A stretch of DNA of 64,000 nucleotides, taken from contig JXTC01000392.1 of the NCBI GenBank assembly GCA_002914845.1, positions 1-64,000 of the forward strand, given 5' to 3'. Positions 11,040 through 22,226 of this stretch are shown one piece after another. The notes under the pieces were generated by a model that saw only the letters and a list, made by a program, of their open reading frames with translations, made no database searches and was not told the DNA's origin. Numbering within the stretch: position 1 is the stretch's first letter; every line of letters starts with the position of its first letter. Made by a program: the position numbers and the translations under genes. The DNA comes from Trema orientale (Eukaryota > Streptophyta > Magnoliopsida > Rosales > Cannabaceae).

Positions 11040-12125
11040 AAGTTGTCTAAAACTAGAAACAAATCTACAATCCTAAGTCTTCGTCCTTAGTTTCTTCACT
11101 CTCATCTTCTTAACAAGTCAGTTGAGGTGGTGGAGGAGGGACGAAATGAGGTGGTAGTGATGGGGGCAGGGAAAGCGTACCAAACGATGTTGAAGTGGAT
11201 CCTGGATAGATAGAAGCAGGGCTAAACATGTTGACATCTAGTACTAGAGATGAAAAAATCCTCGGTATATATGCTATCTGCACTACATGAGCCTCTATTG
11301 ATCGCTATTGTTGAGCGATCATCTTCTAAGTAGCCATCTCTCACTACTAGGCTATCCTTATGTATTGCTAACTCCCTTATATGTATCACTGAATATCCTC
11401 AGGTACTAGCAGTGGAAAGTCTGGTAGGGCAGATCTAGTTCTGCTATCGTTTGTGAGCAACAAAAGCGGCTTCCTGTTTGCTTAACGCACCCTATTTGCA
11501 GCATTTCTTTCAGACATCGCCTGTAGGAAAAAAATTAATTATAATATAATATTTTATTACTTAATAATGAATTAATAATTTATAACTACACATTAACTCA
11601 AAACTCTGGAGAGTCAAAAAGGTCTCAACAATGCCCCGATGTCACAGCGTCCATCTCGTTAGGCACTTTGGAATATGCCGTGGCCAAGTCAAGAGTATTT
11701 TTGTCGCCTCCAACGAGCCTAAAATGCTTATTAAACTCGGTCTTCTAGTTGCCGTATATACTTGACATTGACCAAATCGTCATTGTCTTCGTCAAGATCT
11801 TTGTATTCAAAAAATTCCTACAATTACAAAAATTATCATTACGTTATAAGTAAATACAAAATTCATAATATTTAATAAATATGACATACTTATTATCTCG
11901 ACAACAGGAATAATCTTCCCTTTTTGTGCAGCTGGAACTACCAAGAATCCACATTATGTCGGACAAGCATGCCAATCAAACGGAGGAAATATTTTTGATA
12001 GTCGTCGACTGGGCACCAAGTACCTCCCGCCTTGTCAAATTTGATAGAAAGAGGGTTCCTCCCCTTTTCTTCAAATAGCTAATGTAGATTCAGTGATCTA
12101 CTCTTTGATCTCACATTCATCCTAA
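11040..12125 (-). pseudogene. En/Spm-type transposase C-terminal remnant
   Basis: Minus-strand translation gives, in order: ISIKFDKAGGTWCPVDDYQK followed by LIGMLVR (about 12050-11960), then LFDSPEF (about 11600), then SERNAANRVR (about 11510-11485). These follow the order of plant En/Spm-associated (Ptta/Transposase_24-like) proteins: the R-x-V-G strand, the LVR block, the F-x-S-x-F helix, and the SE-x-N-x-x-NR helix. AT-rich gaps between the pieces (about 11880-11820 and 11580-11521) look like introns. Stops occur throughout. No catalytic Tnp2-like part is seen. Confidence 0.65.
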
Positions 12126-13854
12126 TATGTTCTACAAAATAAATAAATATATTAACAAGCAGGGTCCACATATCCAAAGTAATGAAAAAGGAAAAAATTT
12201 AATATGTAACAAACAATACCTGACTCGTATCGCTAAGGGACTCTGGTAGGATGCCGTGAAGGGTCGGCACCTCCATCATCACCGTTATAACTAGGTTCAA
12301 CAATGGCCATGACTATGTGCATGTATTAATAGTGACAAATATATTATAATTAAAAAGTGTAGAGTAATATTGAAATTAAATTATAAAAATTCAATCATTA
12401 ATAGCATAAAAAGTCTTTTACATGTGTAAGAATAAAAATAAATGGGTATTTTGTGAATGAAATGAGTATTTTTGGGTATTCTGTGAAAATAACTTATTTT
12501 TTGTAATTAATTAGTTGTAGGGGTATTTCGAGTTTTTTCTAATAGTTGTAGGAGTATTTCAGATATTTGATTAATTGTACGAGCATTTTAGTTACTATAA
12601 AGGTATTTTGGGTATTTTTGTTATTCTAGAGGTATTTTGGGTATTTTATGAATTAAATGGGTATTTTTCGGTATTTTGTGAAAATAACCTAATTTTTGTA
12701 ATTAATTAGTTGTAGGAGTATTTTGGTTTTTTTATTAATTGTAGTAATATTTCAGTTACTATAAGGGTATTTTAGGTATTTTGTTATTCTAGAGGCATTT
12801 TAAATATTTTATTATTAATTAATTACTTTAATTAAAACAATTATGTTTATTTCCTACTTTTTTTTATTATTATCTAATTAAATTACTATATAAATATTTT
12901 CATTTAACTATCCATTTATTATTTTTCTCACATTTAATCATATTACTATCCTATTATTTTATTTATTTACATTAATTATTTTTATTTTATTTTTTAGTCA
13001 TTTTTTCTTATCATTTTAATTTGGTTATAACTACTTAATTACTAAAAGTTTCTAAATATTTTACTCTAAAAAGTATCAAATATTTATTTATTAATCAAAA
13101 TTAATTACTTAAACTCACTTTGAAATAATATTTCATAAATATCTTACTCAATCAACAAATTGATTCATGACTATTTATTTCATTTATTAATTCTAAGAAA
13201 TAAATTCCTAACCTAAAAAGTTTCTAACTCATAAACTAAAATAAATAATATTAAAAAAACATAAAAATTTAACAGAAAAAATATCCAACTAAAGAGTTCT
13301 TCCGACTCAATCCACATCCTCAAAACATAAACATCCACCAATAAATCATCAAATCCAATTTCCAATAATCCACTAAATAATCATATCTAATATCAAAAAA
13401 TCCAATAAATATTCATATTCCTAATAATATAATATAATATAAAAGTAAAACTAAAACCTAAAAAAAAACTATAAAAATATCTAATTTTTCCTAATATTAC
13501 AACATATATTTTAATTAACACTAAAACAAAACCAAAATATTAAAACATAATCATATATATATATATATCTAATATCCAAATTTTCCTAATATTATAACAT
13601 ATATTTTTAATTATTTAAATAAAAAAATATAAATTAACCAAAAATTAACCTATTAAGCTTCAAAATGGAGGAAGATGATGGTGGCGGAGTCTGATAGTAG
13701 TGGCGATGGCGGTGGCAGAGGTGGCAGCCATCGGTGACTTTGGCAAAAAAAAGAAAACAAAATCCAAAAAAAATCAACAATAAGGAAAGAAAGAGAGAGA
13801 AAGAGAGAGAAATACCAAAACAAACTTATCAATCCAAGAGGGAGGGGTAGAATA

Positions 13855-13857
<3 letters not shown>

Positions 13858-13897
<40 letters not shown>
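13858..13897. repeat. (GA)n microsatellite
   Basis: About 20 uninterrupted GA units inside the CACTA element, next to a shorter GAAA/GAGA tract at 13790-13812. Confidence 0.95.
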
Positions 13898-13900
<3 letters not shown>

Positions 13901-14440
13901 AAATGAGGAAGAAGAAGATCAGTTTCTAGATATAGAAACCGACCATCAATTGTCGCTTTAGCAAAAATGTCTCCGCTTTAAATGAAATGCACTGCCTAAA
14001 TTTTCATGAAAATTTTGAAGCAGGGACTTGTGTCACTACTTTAAATATTTTAATCTAAAGCGGGAACAATTGTCATTACTTTAAACTAGATATTTATTTT
14101 AATTTTTCTCATTAATTATAATTATTTTTATTAATTAAAAATTGATAAATATAAAGTGTCGCTACTTTAAACTTTATATTTTTACACCACTTTGCCATCT
14201 GGCGTCAGTTGGTGCATTTTTTTTTAAAGCGGTGGCATAATTGTCGCCACTTCAGAGATTTCTGGAGGAAAATTTGTGGCAGTAACTATCTAATTTGTCG
14301 CCGCTTTATGTTTAAATTAAATTTTGCCAGCACTTTAGAGTCGTCGTTCTATAACATTTTTGTTATCTTAACCACAGTTTATATAACTGAATGATATATG
14401 GATCATTTTATTAACTAATAACTATACCTCATTTTTTAAT

Positions 14441-14560
14441 GTTGAGGTTTAAGTTTAAATCTTTTCGACTAATTTTGTTGATTAATTATGATAGAATTAT
14501 GGAATAAAAGAAACGAATCGAATTGAAGTGTTATTGTAACCACTCTATATATATAACTAA
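14441..14560. repeat. Right flank repeat of the CACTA insertion
   Basis: It repeats the left flank (ATGTTGAGGTTTAAG, TTTTCGACTAATTTTGTT, GAATTGAAGTGTTATTGTAACCAC). The tail TATATAACTAAATGAT also matches TATATAACTGAATGAT at 14381. Together these show two tandem units interrupted by the transposon. Confidence 0.7.
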
Positions 14561-15639
14561 ATGATAGATTACTTTATTAAGCAATACCTAAATCCTAATA
14601 AACAAAGTTAGTGTATTAGATGGTTATTAATCGGTATCCTATAATTTTCTCCAAGACTCCAATAATCCAATTTATATGGAAGCTAAATATTTATTTGGTC
14701 ATTATTAAAAAATTTTAAAAAAATATTTGGGCAATAGTAGAAGAATCCCAAACTTGCCGTAGAAAAAGTTGTCATCACATACTCTGAAATTCAGTTCAAG
14801 CGTGTTAGAATTTTATAAGCCATTGAGATTGAAAAAAAAAAAAGATGAAAAGAAAAAGCAAAATGTTAAAAAAGGTTAATTACATTTTTATATTTTACAA
14901 TTTGACTGTTTGTTCATCTTTATACCTTATTTTTTGGTTATTCTCAACATGGATCTTCAGATTTAAAACATGTAATAAATTTATGGGGTAAAGATTTTTT
15001 GAAGCTCAAAAGTTACTTTTTAGAGTATTTGGATGAATTGTCAGAGGTTTTTTTTTTTTTTTTAATTTAAAGATATTTTTAATGAAACATAGACCACTTG
15101 CTTTTCCAGGAAGATTTTTTTAAATTTTTACTTCAAGAAATAAAAATTATCCCAGACAGGCCTTATATCTTCTCTGAGTTGAGTTTAACAAAACACCATT
15201 TTAAATTTAGACATATATTTTAGGATTAATAACCTTTTTATACTTTGTATTTTAGCTGTTTGTTCAATTTATATTTTGTGTTTTGGTTATTATCAACATT
15301 GTTCTTTAGATTTACTACTTCTGAAAATTCATATCAGACACATGTTTTGATCACCAAGTTTATAAAAAAATACCTTTAGCAAAAAGAATCATATTTATAA
15401 TTAATTCAAATTGAAAACATATCTAAAATGAATAACTAATTACTATTGATTTTTTAATAACAAATATGCAAATATTAAAAAATTTGTTTAACTTTTTTTT
15501 CCCTGAAAAAAAAAAGAAGAAAAACTCTCTAAAACCTTCTTCATCATCCACTCTATCGCTTCAACTCCATGGCTCCACCTACATCGCATCACGACAAGGA
15601 AGCTTCTAGATATTAGACCTTCCCAAATATTGATTCCAA
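14561..15639. repeat. AT-rich spacer with a doubled 115 bp segment
   Basis: Two related segments lie at about 14877-14990 and 15224-15340. Both read CTGTTTGTTCA(A/T)(T/C)TTTATA, then TTTTGGTTATTCTCAACAT or TTATCAACAT, and CTT(C/T)AGATTTA. They look like pieces of a dispersed repeat. No gene is recognised. Confidence 0.55.
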
Positions 15640-17007
15640 ATTATTATATATACCAAAGTTGTCCTGGATTTACTGTGCTTAGAATAGTAACCGAGGTTTT
15701 TTTTTTCCCTCTCTCTTGGGTATTAAGGCTGTGTTTTTATATTTTTGCCCTTGGAGTGTAGTTGGGAGTGGGATTAGGGTGGGGGGCTTCTTGGTAATTT
15801 CAGATGGTGAGGGTTTAGGTGTATGATTACGTTTTTGTCCTTGAAATGATTCCTGTGCTTATTGTGTGAACTCAGTAATTTGGTCTTTTTACTTTGATCA
15901 TCTGTGATTTAACGAAAATAGTCCTGCTTAGATGATGGTTGAGGGCATTAGGTGGGGCATTTTTGGGATTTGGCTGGTTTGGTTGTTCCGCCTTTGGTTG
16001 CTTCGTCTGGTATGCTCTCATTATTGTTTTCTTTTTGCCTTTTTGATGTCTCTTTTTCTCTCTCTTTCCGTCTCTCTCTTTCTCCCTCTTTTCTCTCTTC
16101 TTCTCGGTTTTTTCCTACTTTGTCTTCAGATCTTCTTCTTCTTTGTTCTCCTTGGCTCCCTCTAAAATTCTATTTCCTTCTCGGCTTCCTCTTTTTTCTT
16201 CTTCAGATCATTCTTTTCTTTCTTTTTCTTTCCCTCCTTTTCTTTGTTTGTTTAATTTCTGTGTTTCTAGGTTTTGGCTTCTTTTATTCATTTTTTATTT
16301 AAAATTTTTCTTCTTTTCCTTTTCCATTTTGACGGTTTTTTTTTGTGTTCTCTGATCTTTGTTTGTTTGCCTTTTTTTTTTTTTGTTCTGTTTTCGGATC
16401 TCCTCTTCGTTGATTTGAGTTCGTTGCATGGATTTTGGTTCTGCTGGGTTCTTCTCTCTTTTTATGGTATTTGCTTCCTCTAAATCTTTATTATGTTGTA
16501 ATTTTTTGGGTCCTATTTTATCTCTGATTTTTATTGTTCTTTATTAGATTTTTGTTTATGATTATGTATGAAATAATCTCTACTGTTTTTAATTAATTTT
16601 GATGATGATCTCTCAAATGACTATATTTTTTAGGGTTAGTCTATTGTATTTATCTTTTGGATTTATTTTGGATTTTGATGTATCTTTTTCGTGCTATTTT
16701 CTCTCTGTTTTTTATTGTTCTTTATTAGATTTTTGTCTATATTCATGTATGAAATAATCTCTATTGTTCTTAATTTATTTTGCTGATGAAATCTCTGATG
16801 ATTATGCCTTTTAGGGTTATTCTATTATATTTGTTTTTTGGGTTTATTTTGTATTTTGATCTATAGACGTAGGCTTTATTTCTGAGTTATTTTCGTTGGG
16901 CATTTCACTTCTATAACTGGTATTATTCTGATAGTCATGAAAATTCTTTTCTTTTTTAATGCTGTGATATTTTTGCTCTTATTTTTTCTGTTCTAAAGCC
17001 TGACAAA

Positions 17008-17010
17008 GAA

Positions 17011-17043
<33 letters not shown>

Positions 17044-17060
17044 TGTACGTATGTATATAT
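17008..17060. repeat. (ATGT)n microsatellite
   Basis: About ten ATGT units with one ATGTACGT interruption, inside copy B. The matching part of copy A is a short TATGTATGTGT tract. Confidence 0.9.
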
Positions 17061-17530
17061 GAATATATGTATATTGATTTCTAGATATTTTATATTTGTG
17101 TCTCTGGATTTCTAGAGTATTTTCTAGAGTATTCTCGGAATTTTTCCTTTTTCATCTTTCTTTGATATTTGTTATCTGTTTCAAATTTTTTTCTATGTTA
17201 ATAATGATTTCTGTTTCTATTTTTAATGATCTGTGCTCTTGCTTTATCTGATTTTTGTTATTTCTTTTAGATTTTTTTGCCATATTAATGATGATCTCTA
17301 TTTCTGCTTTTAATGATCTGTACTTTTGCATTTATGATTTCTGATCTCTTTAATACAAATTTATTTAATGCTTTTCTGATTTTCTTTTTTTATTATTCAG
17401 ATTGGAAAAAAAGAAGGGGAGAAAAACAAAAAAGAAAATTTCATCACAGACTATAATAATGAGAAAAACTTTTATTATAATATATTTTTGGGGTTTTTAG
17501 TTATTTTTAGGAAGATAATGTTTATTTTTA

Positions 17531-17718
17531 GGGGAGGGCTATGGTAGGGGCGCCCTTATGTAGGGCCGCCCCTATGTAGGGCCACTCTTTATATACCGTT
17601 TGATGGGAATCTGTGGGGAATAACGAGAATCTGTGGAGAATCTGTTTATGTACAGATTCCCATCAAACAGTATATAGACAGAGTCCTACGTAGGGGCGCC
17701 CCTACTGTAGACGCGCCC
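17531..17718. mobile_element. 188 bp MULE-type MITE with 9 bp target duplication
   Basis: The element is almost entirely two inverted arms: GTAGGGGCGCCC near each end and TTTGATGGGAATCTGT against ACAGATTCCCATCAAA in the centre. It is flanked by a perfect 9 bp direct repeat TTATTTTTA (17522-17530 and 17719-17727), the length made by Mutator-like elements. Copy A of the host block shows the uninterrupted site near 3150. It has no coding capacity. Confidence 0.88.
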
Positions 17719-18739
17719 TTATTTTTATCCTTTGTTTACTTTAGCTTTTCGTGCTTAATAAGTTTTTGTATTTTTTCAAATATATATATATTTTTTACAT
17801 GCTCCTCTAACATATTGCCACCTATTAACTTTAGTTTTAGTTCAATACCTTCTATATGTATTACTTGTTGTTATCTAGGTTATTTACCCTGCTCTTTATA
17901 CTTTGTTTCTCTCTATGCCTTTTGTTATCTACAACCCACTGAGCTTACTGCTACGTTCTTGACCATATTTATTGCTCTTTGATACCCTTTTCTACTGTCT
18001 GTGTAACTTGTGCTTTTCTGAAAGTTGATTTTAAGAGCTTCTTCTACAACTATTTCAGGTATTACTAACATTTATTATGCTCTGTTATGTCTTTTAGTCT
18101 TTATACCTTTTTAAGATTGATATATGTCTATTGTTATTTTGCTAATTAATGCCTATTTTATATACTGTTCATATACTATTGATGCATTTATTCTTTCGTT
18201 GTGAAATTGAATACTATGTACGATTGTCATATTTCCTTAACTTCTGTTGCATTTAAATTTGCTTATATTTGATTATATTCTCGACCAATATACTCTATTT
18301 GTTTGCTGTTTATTCTATCTAAATCTTTGTGTTTTTTTTTTTGAATTGGATATTGTAAACTATTCTTACATGTCTTCTAATGTGTGTGTATTTAACATCT
18401 TTGTTTCCTTTATCTTTTTATTAAGTTATTTTGCTTGCTTTTTTCCCCTTCATTTTTGTCGGCTGATAAATTCTATTTGTTCTTCTATCCAATCCTACTC
18501 AATTGTCCTTCCATCCTCTTTTCTTTATACTTCGTTTTTCTTTAGTCTTTTTCAAATCTGTTTTCCAATTCCTTAAATATTTGGCGATGATGCATATTTA
18601 TTTCTATACCATATGGAGCAATAAACTTAGTGCCCGAAAATTGCCGTGTATAATAGCTTCTATTACTATGTAATAGAGCTTCTGAATTTTCAGACCATTA
18701 TTTTACAATTTTAGGTCTTGAAAAATTGTGGGAGGTCGT

Positions 18740-19400
18740 TGTTTGGTTAAAAGTTTTTTACTTATTTTACTAAAGTTATCCTGTACTTACTGCACTCAAA
18801 ACAGTAACTAGCTTTTGGGGCATTTTAATTTTCGCTTATTTTCTCTTCAGAGTATTAAGGTTCTGCTTTACTGTTTTTACTCGTGGAATATAGTTAGGAG
18901 TGGTTTTAGGGTGGGGGAAGCTTCTTGATAATTTTAAATGGTGAGGTTTTTTCACAATCATTGTGATGTGTAGGTGTATGACTAAGTTTTTGTCTTTGAA
19001 ATCATTCCTGTGCTTAGTGTGTGAACTCAGCAATTTGACCTTTTTGCTTTCATTGTCTGTGATTTGACGGAAATAATCTTTGCTTAGATGCATTGGCTGA
19101 GGGAATTGGGTGGGGTATTTTGGGAACTTGACTGGGCTTTGGTTGTTCCGCTTTGTATGCTCTCATTATTGCCTTAGTTTTGTTTAATATTCTTTTGGTT
19201 TTGTCTCTCTGGTATCTCTTTCTCTTCTTCATCTTCTCGGTCTCCTTTTTCTGAGGTCTTCAAATTATTTTCCTCTTTGTTCTCCTCAACTTCCTCTACT
19301 TATAAATTTTGAGTATTCTTTTTCAACTTCATTTCTCAAAATTCTTTTCCTTATTAATTCTTTCTGTTTTTCAGCCTTTATGCACTTGGTAGTTTTTGGG
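18740..19400 (+). repeat. Helitron 5' block, copy C (partial tandem copy of B)
   Basis: Repeats the start of copy B in order: GTATTAAGG, then TAGTTAGGAGTGG, then GTGTGAACTCAGCAATTTGA, GGTTGTTCCGC and TGCTCTCATTATTG, then the CT-rich tract with TCTTCTCGGT. It therefore begins a second, truncated copy directly after the end of copy B. Confidence 0.7.
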
Positions 19401-19934
19401 CAGTCTTAAGTTATACTCTATGATTTCTCTTTTCTTATTTAATCGATATAACGTATATGGCAAATTTCCAATTATATTGATAATATTTCAAGTGTTTGTT
19501 TAATTGCCAGAAATATTTTCCTTACACAAGGAAAAAATTATTTCTTAGGTGACTAGATGGATACTTGAAAATACATTATCTTACAAATTTTCCATATATT
19601 GATGACATTGTTATATATCTGAGCCAAATATTATACATATCTATATATTTACCTATTTATTTATACATTATGTATTATATATATATATTACATATATCAT
19701 AACAGATAGAAAAAATTATTTATATCGGATTGATGGTGAAGAATTTTCCTTATTAAGAAAAGCGGGACGATTTTAGTATGGAGCAAAAGAGAAGAAGAAG
19801 AAAAATAAATTGTAGCTGACATTATTGTAAAATCATCATGTTATTGTAAAATTATTCAAAGAATTTGATTATCATTATGTACTGAATTTTTTTTACATGT
19901 ATGACTTGACATTTTATTTATTAAAATTCAAGGC
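19401..19934. other. AT-rich spacer
   Basis: Short AT dinucleotide runs (near 19675-19700) and no gene, RNA or recognisable element. Confidence 0.5.
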
Positions 19935-20395
19935 TATTAATTTTCTATAGAATCAAAATATCGTATCTAGGATTTGATTATCATGACTTTGGCTAATAAC
20001 ATAAAGTATATATAGTTTAGATAATTTACATCTTAAAGCACACATATAAAATATGCAATTACAATAAAAAAGAAGGGAAGTAAAAAAATATCGACTAATG
20101 TTAACGATATAGGAAAAAGATCACAGGAAAATAATTATAGTATCAAGACATTTTAGATAAATAACGATTCTGTATAGAATCAAAGTATTGTACCTAGGAC
20201 TTGATTATTATGACTTTGATTAATAACATAAAGGCATATTTAGTTTTGACAATTTATATCCTAAAATACACATATAAGATCAAAAAAGAAAAAAAAAGGG
20301 AGCGGAAAAATATCGACTAATGTTAAGAATATAGAAAAAAGATTATTAAAAAAAAATCATAGTATCAAAACATTTTAGATAGATAATGCAAATTC
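19935..20395. repeat. Tandem duplication of a roughly 230 bp unit
   Basis: Both units contain TATAGAATCAAA, then ATTATNATGACTTTG, AATAACATAAAG, ATATCGACTAATGTTAA and CATTTTAGATA in order (about 19935-20165 and 20170-20395). The copies have diverged by scattered substitutions and small indels. Non-coding. Confidence 0.75.
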
Positions 20396-20524
20396 ATAAC
20401 CTTAATAACTTAAATTAGTTTTATACTTTGCTTTTATGCACGACAATTAAAGTATTATAGTTTAGATATTGTAATCAAATTAATTATCCATATATTTAAA
20501 TTCAAAATTTTTTATATACATTAT

Positions 20525-21570
20525 AAACAAAACTTAGGTATAAAATTTTGATTATTTAAAATATAAAAAGCTGATATTTTTTTCCAAATTTAAAAAAATA
20601 CGGAAAACTTAGACTTTACAAAAATAAGATAATTGATAAAATCTATTTAAAGAGAATATTAATATATAGAAAAATTATAAGAGGAAATGTTTTAAATAAC
20701 CTAGATATAGCAGCATAATAATAGTATTAAAGATAATTATCGAAAATTAAGTAAATATAGACTTAGGTATAAAATTTTGATTATATAAAATATAAAAAGC
20801 TGAGCCAATTGGGGTTAGCTCAGTTGGTCCAAGGTTTGAGGGTTGTGTGTGTGTGTGTTTGGGGGGTCAGGGGTTCAAACCTTGGCAGTGTGTGTGTGTC
20901 ATTTTCCTTTAATTTGTAGTAAGTGGTGGTCATTAGTTAAGCCCCATTTTTTTTTAAAAAAAAAAAAAAGCTGATACTTTTTTACAAACTTAAAAAAATG
21001 CGGAAAATTTAGATTTTCCTTAGACAATTGTACTCATACATTATCGCTAATAACATTAAAAAAAAGTATATCTAGAGACTTTAATAGTAAAAATGCAAGA
21101 AATAAAAGGGAAAAAAATAGATACTTTCTAAAAAAAAATACATATATAAGTATATAACCGAAAAAAAAGAATTTTTAAAAAAAGGAAGGAAAAAAAAAGA
21201 TTTCCAGTTCATATTATAACCAATAATAATACCCAATTAAAATTAAATTATTTTACATTAAAGCACATGCTTACAATATACTCTTCGGAAAAAAAATATC
21301 CTCTTCTTTTTTCTATAATTTCGTTCCTTTAAAAATAACCAGAAAAAAATACTTTTTATATCCAAAAGTTAATATAATAACAATATCATTGAAAAAAATA
21401 ATGAAATAAGATGATCTCAATAATTAACAAAATAAGATAATTGATAAAAGTATTTAAAAAGAATATTAACATATAAATAAATTATAAAAGGAAATATTTT
21501 AAATAACTTAAACCTAGCAACATAATAATAATATTAAAAACAATTATCGAAAATTAAGTGAATATAGAAT
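20525..21570. repeat. Second set of interleaved duplicated segments
   Basis: The segment TATAAAATTTTGATTAT through AATACGGAAAACTTAG (about 20540-20615) recurs at about 20770-21015, split there by a SINE. Another segment (ATAAGATAATTGATAAAA to AATTATCGAAAATTAAGT) occurs at about 20625-20755 and again at 21430-21565. These look like stepwise local duplications of non-coding DNA. Confidence 0.65.
20804..20964 (+). mobile_element. tRNA-derived SINE, full length
   Basis: It starts GCCAATTGGGGTTAGCTCAG and carries an RNA polymerase III A box (TAGCTCAGTTGG, 20816-20827) and B box (GGTTCAAACCT, 20872-20882), with a GT-rich tract between. It ends in an A-rich tail (20956-20964). A 10 bp target duplication AAAAAGCTGA flanks it (20794-20803 and 20965-20974). 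The duplicated host segment at 20565-20580 shows the empty site (AAAAAGCTGATATT). It has no coding capacity, and would have moved with the enzyme of a LINE partner. Confidence 0.88.
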
Positions 21571-21739
21571 AAATGAATGAATATAATGAAAAAATAAAGA
21601 CCAAAAAAAACAAAAGGAAAACATATTTCAATTATCTTATGTCTAAATAGTCTTATTCTATTATTCCATCAATTTTCAATAGAAATTATTAATACGATAA
21701 TATTTTGTTTCATTTTTTTCATTTAAGTAGAAAATAGAA

Positions 21740-21905
21740 TAATGTTAGAAAATTTTCCACTGCCGAGGCATGATGGCCCAAACCATTCAAAAGATCCAAA
21801 AGGCCTTCGGTTGACATTGTTCAGTCTATTTGTGATTAGAGCTGTAAATATGGGCCGCCCAGCCCAACCCGTTCGGGCCAAAAGGAAAATTCGGACTGGG
21901 CCATA
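21740..21905. other. Short GC-richer spacer
   Basis: It includes GTAAATATGGGCCGCCCAG and CAACCCGTTCGGGCCAAAAG. Such GGGC/GCCC-rich stretches are common in plant MITE-like repeats, but I see no clear inverted ends or target duplication. Confidence 0.35.
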
Positions 21906-22106
21906 AATGGCGTTGTCATCGTCTCCTAAATGAAGACTCTGCGCTTAGTCATACTGATATTATAAATCATCAGTATGAAAATTCCAGTATTACTCCAGAA
22001 ATTATTCGCCGATCGAGAATCATTCCAATATCAAGTGCTACAAATTCTGAAATAAATTCTTCCCATCCAGCTGAGCCATCAGCATCAACTAATTGGAACA
22101 CACAGA

Positions 22107-22226
22107 GTAATTTGTTTACTCTTTCATAGAAATAAAAAAAATAAATACAAAACTACTTTGATCCTCATAAATTCAAATCTGTATAGATTTGCTGACCCTA
22201 TATTTCTATTCCATATTGTGTTACAG
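22107..22226 (+). other. Helitron intron
   Basis: It has a GTAATT donor and TTACAG acceptor. Joining the flanks keeps the frame (NTQ-S-NINKYLDLGDC). Copy 1 has an equivalent interval ending at about 4546. Confidence 0.7.

Larger units (their letters stand above)
10520..14360 (-). mobile_element. Decayed CACTA (En/Spm) transposon
   Basis: The left end reads CACTACAAGAAAACAG, the canonical plant CACTA terminus. Both ends are rich in AAAGCGGCGAC / GTCGCCGCTTT sub-terminal repeats (10540-10850 and 13950-14350), the transposase-binding arrangement of this superfamily. The interior has minus-strand transposase remnants (11040-12125). The right end has lost the expected CTTGTAGTG. Instead, a 16 bp sequence TGTTATCTTAACCACA occurs on both sides (10506-10521 and 14361-14376), longer than the 3 bp target duplication normal for CACTA. 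The long stretch 12350-13650 is AT-rich with no gene and contains loose GGGTATTTT repeats (12430-12800). Confidence 0.8.
15640..18700 (+). repeat. Helitron 5' block, copy B
   Basis: The longer version of the block seen at 2380-4320. It starts with a segment (TTTTTGCCCTTGGAGTGTAG, then TGTGTGAACTCAGTAATTTG) that recurs at 18830-19050. It then has CT-rich tracts at 16060-16210, and from 16500 it follows copy A to the GCCGTGTATAATAG segment near 18650. A roughly 170 bp piece is doubled at 16530-16690 and 16700-16860. The ORFs over the CT-rich part are low-complexity (Leu/Phe/Ser) and not convincing genes. Confidence 0.7.

Noticed and set aside
15932..16483. Four overlapping plus-strand ORFs rich in Leu, Phe and Ser that look like membrane proteins
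   Set aside because: They arise from a CT-rich tract read in all three frames. They show no conserved domain and lie in a repeated non-coding block.
20811..20890. A functional tRNA gene
   Set aside because: A and B boxes are present, but the acceptor and anticodon stems cannot form around the GT tract. The poly-A tail and target repeat show a SINE.
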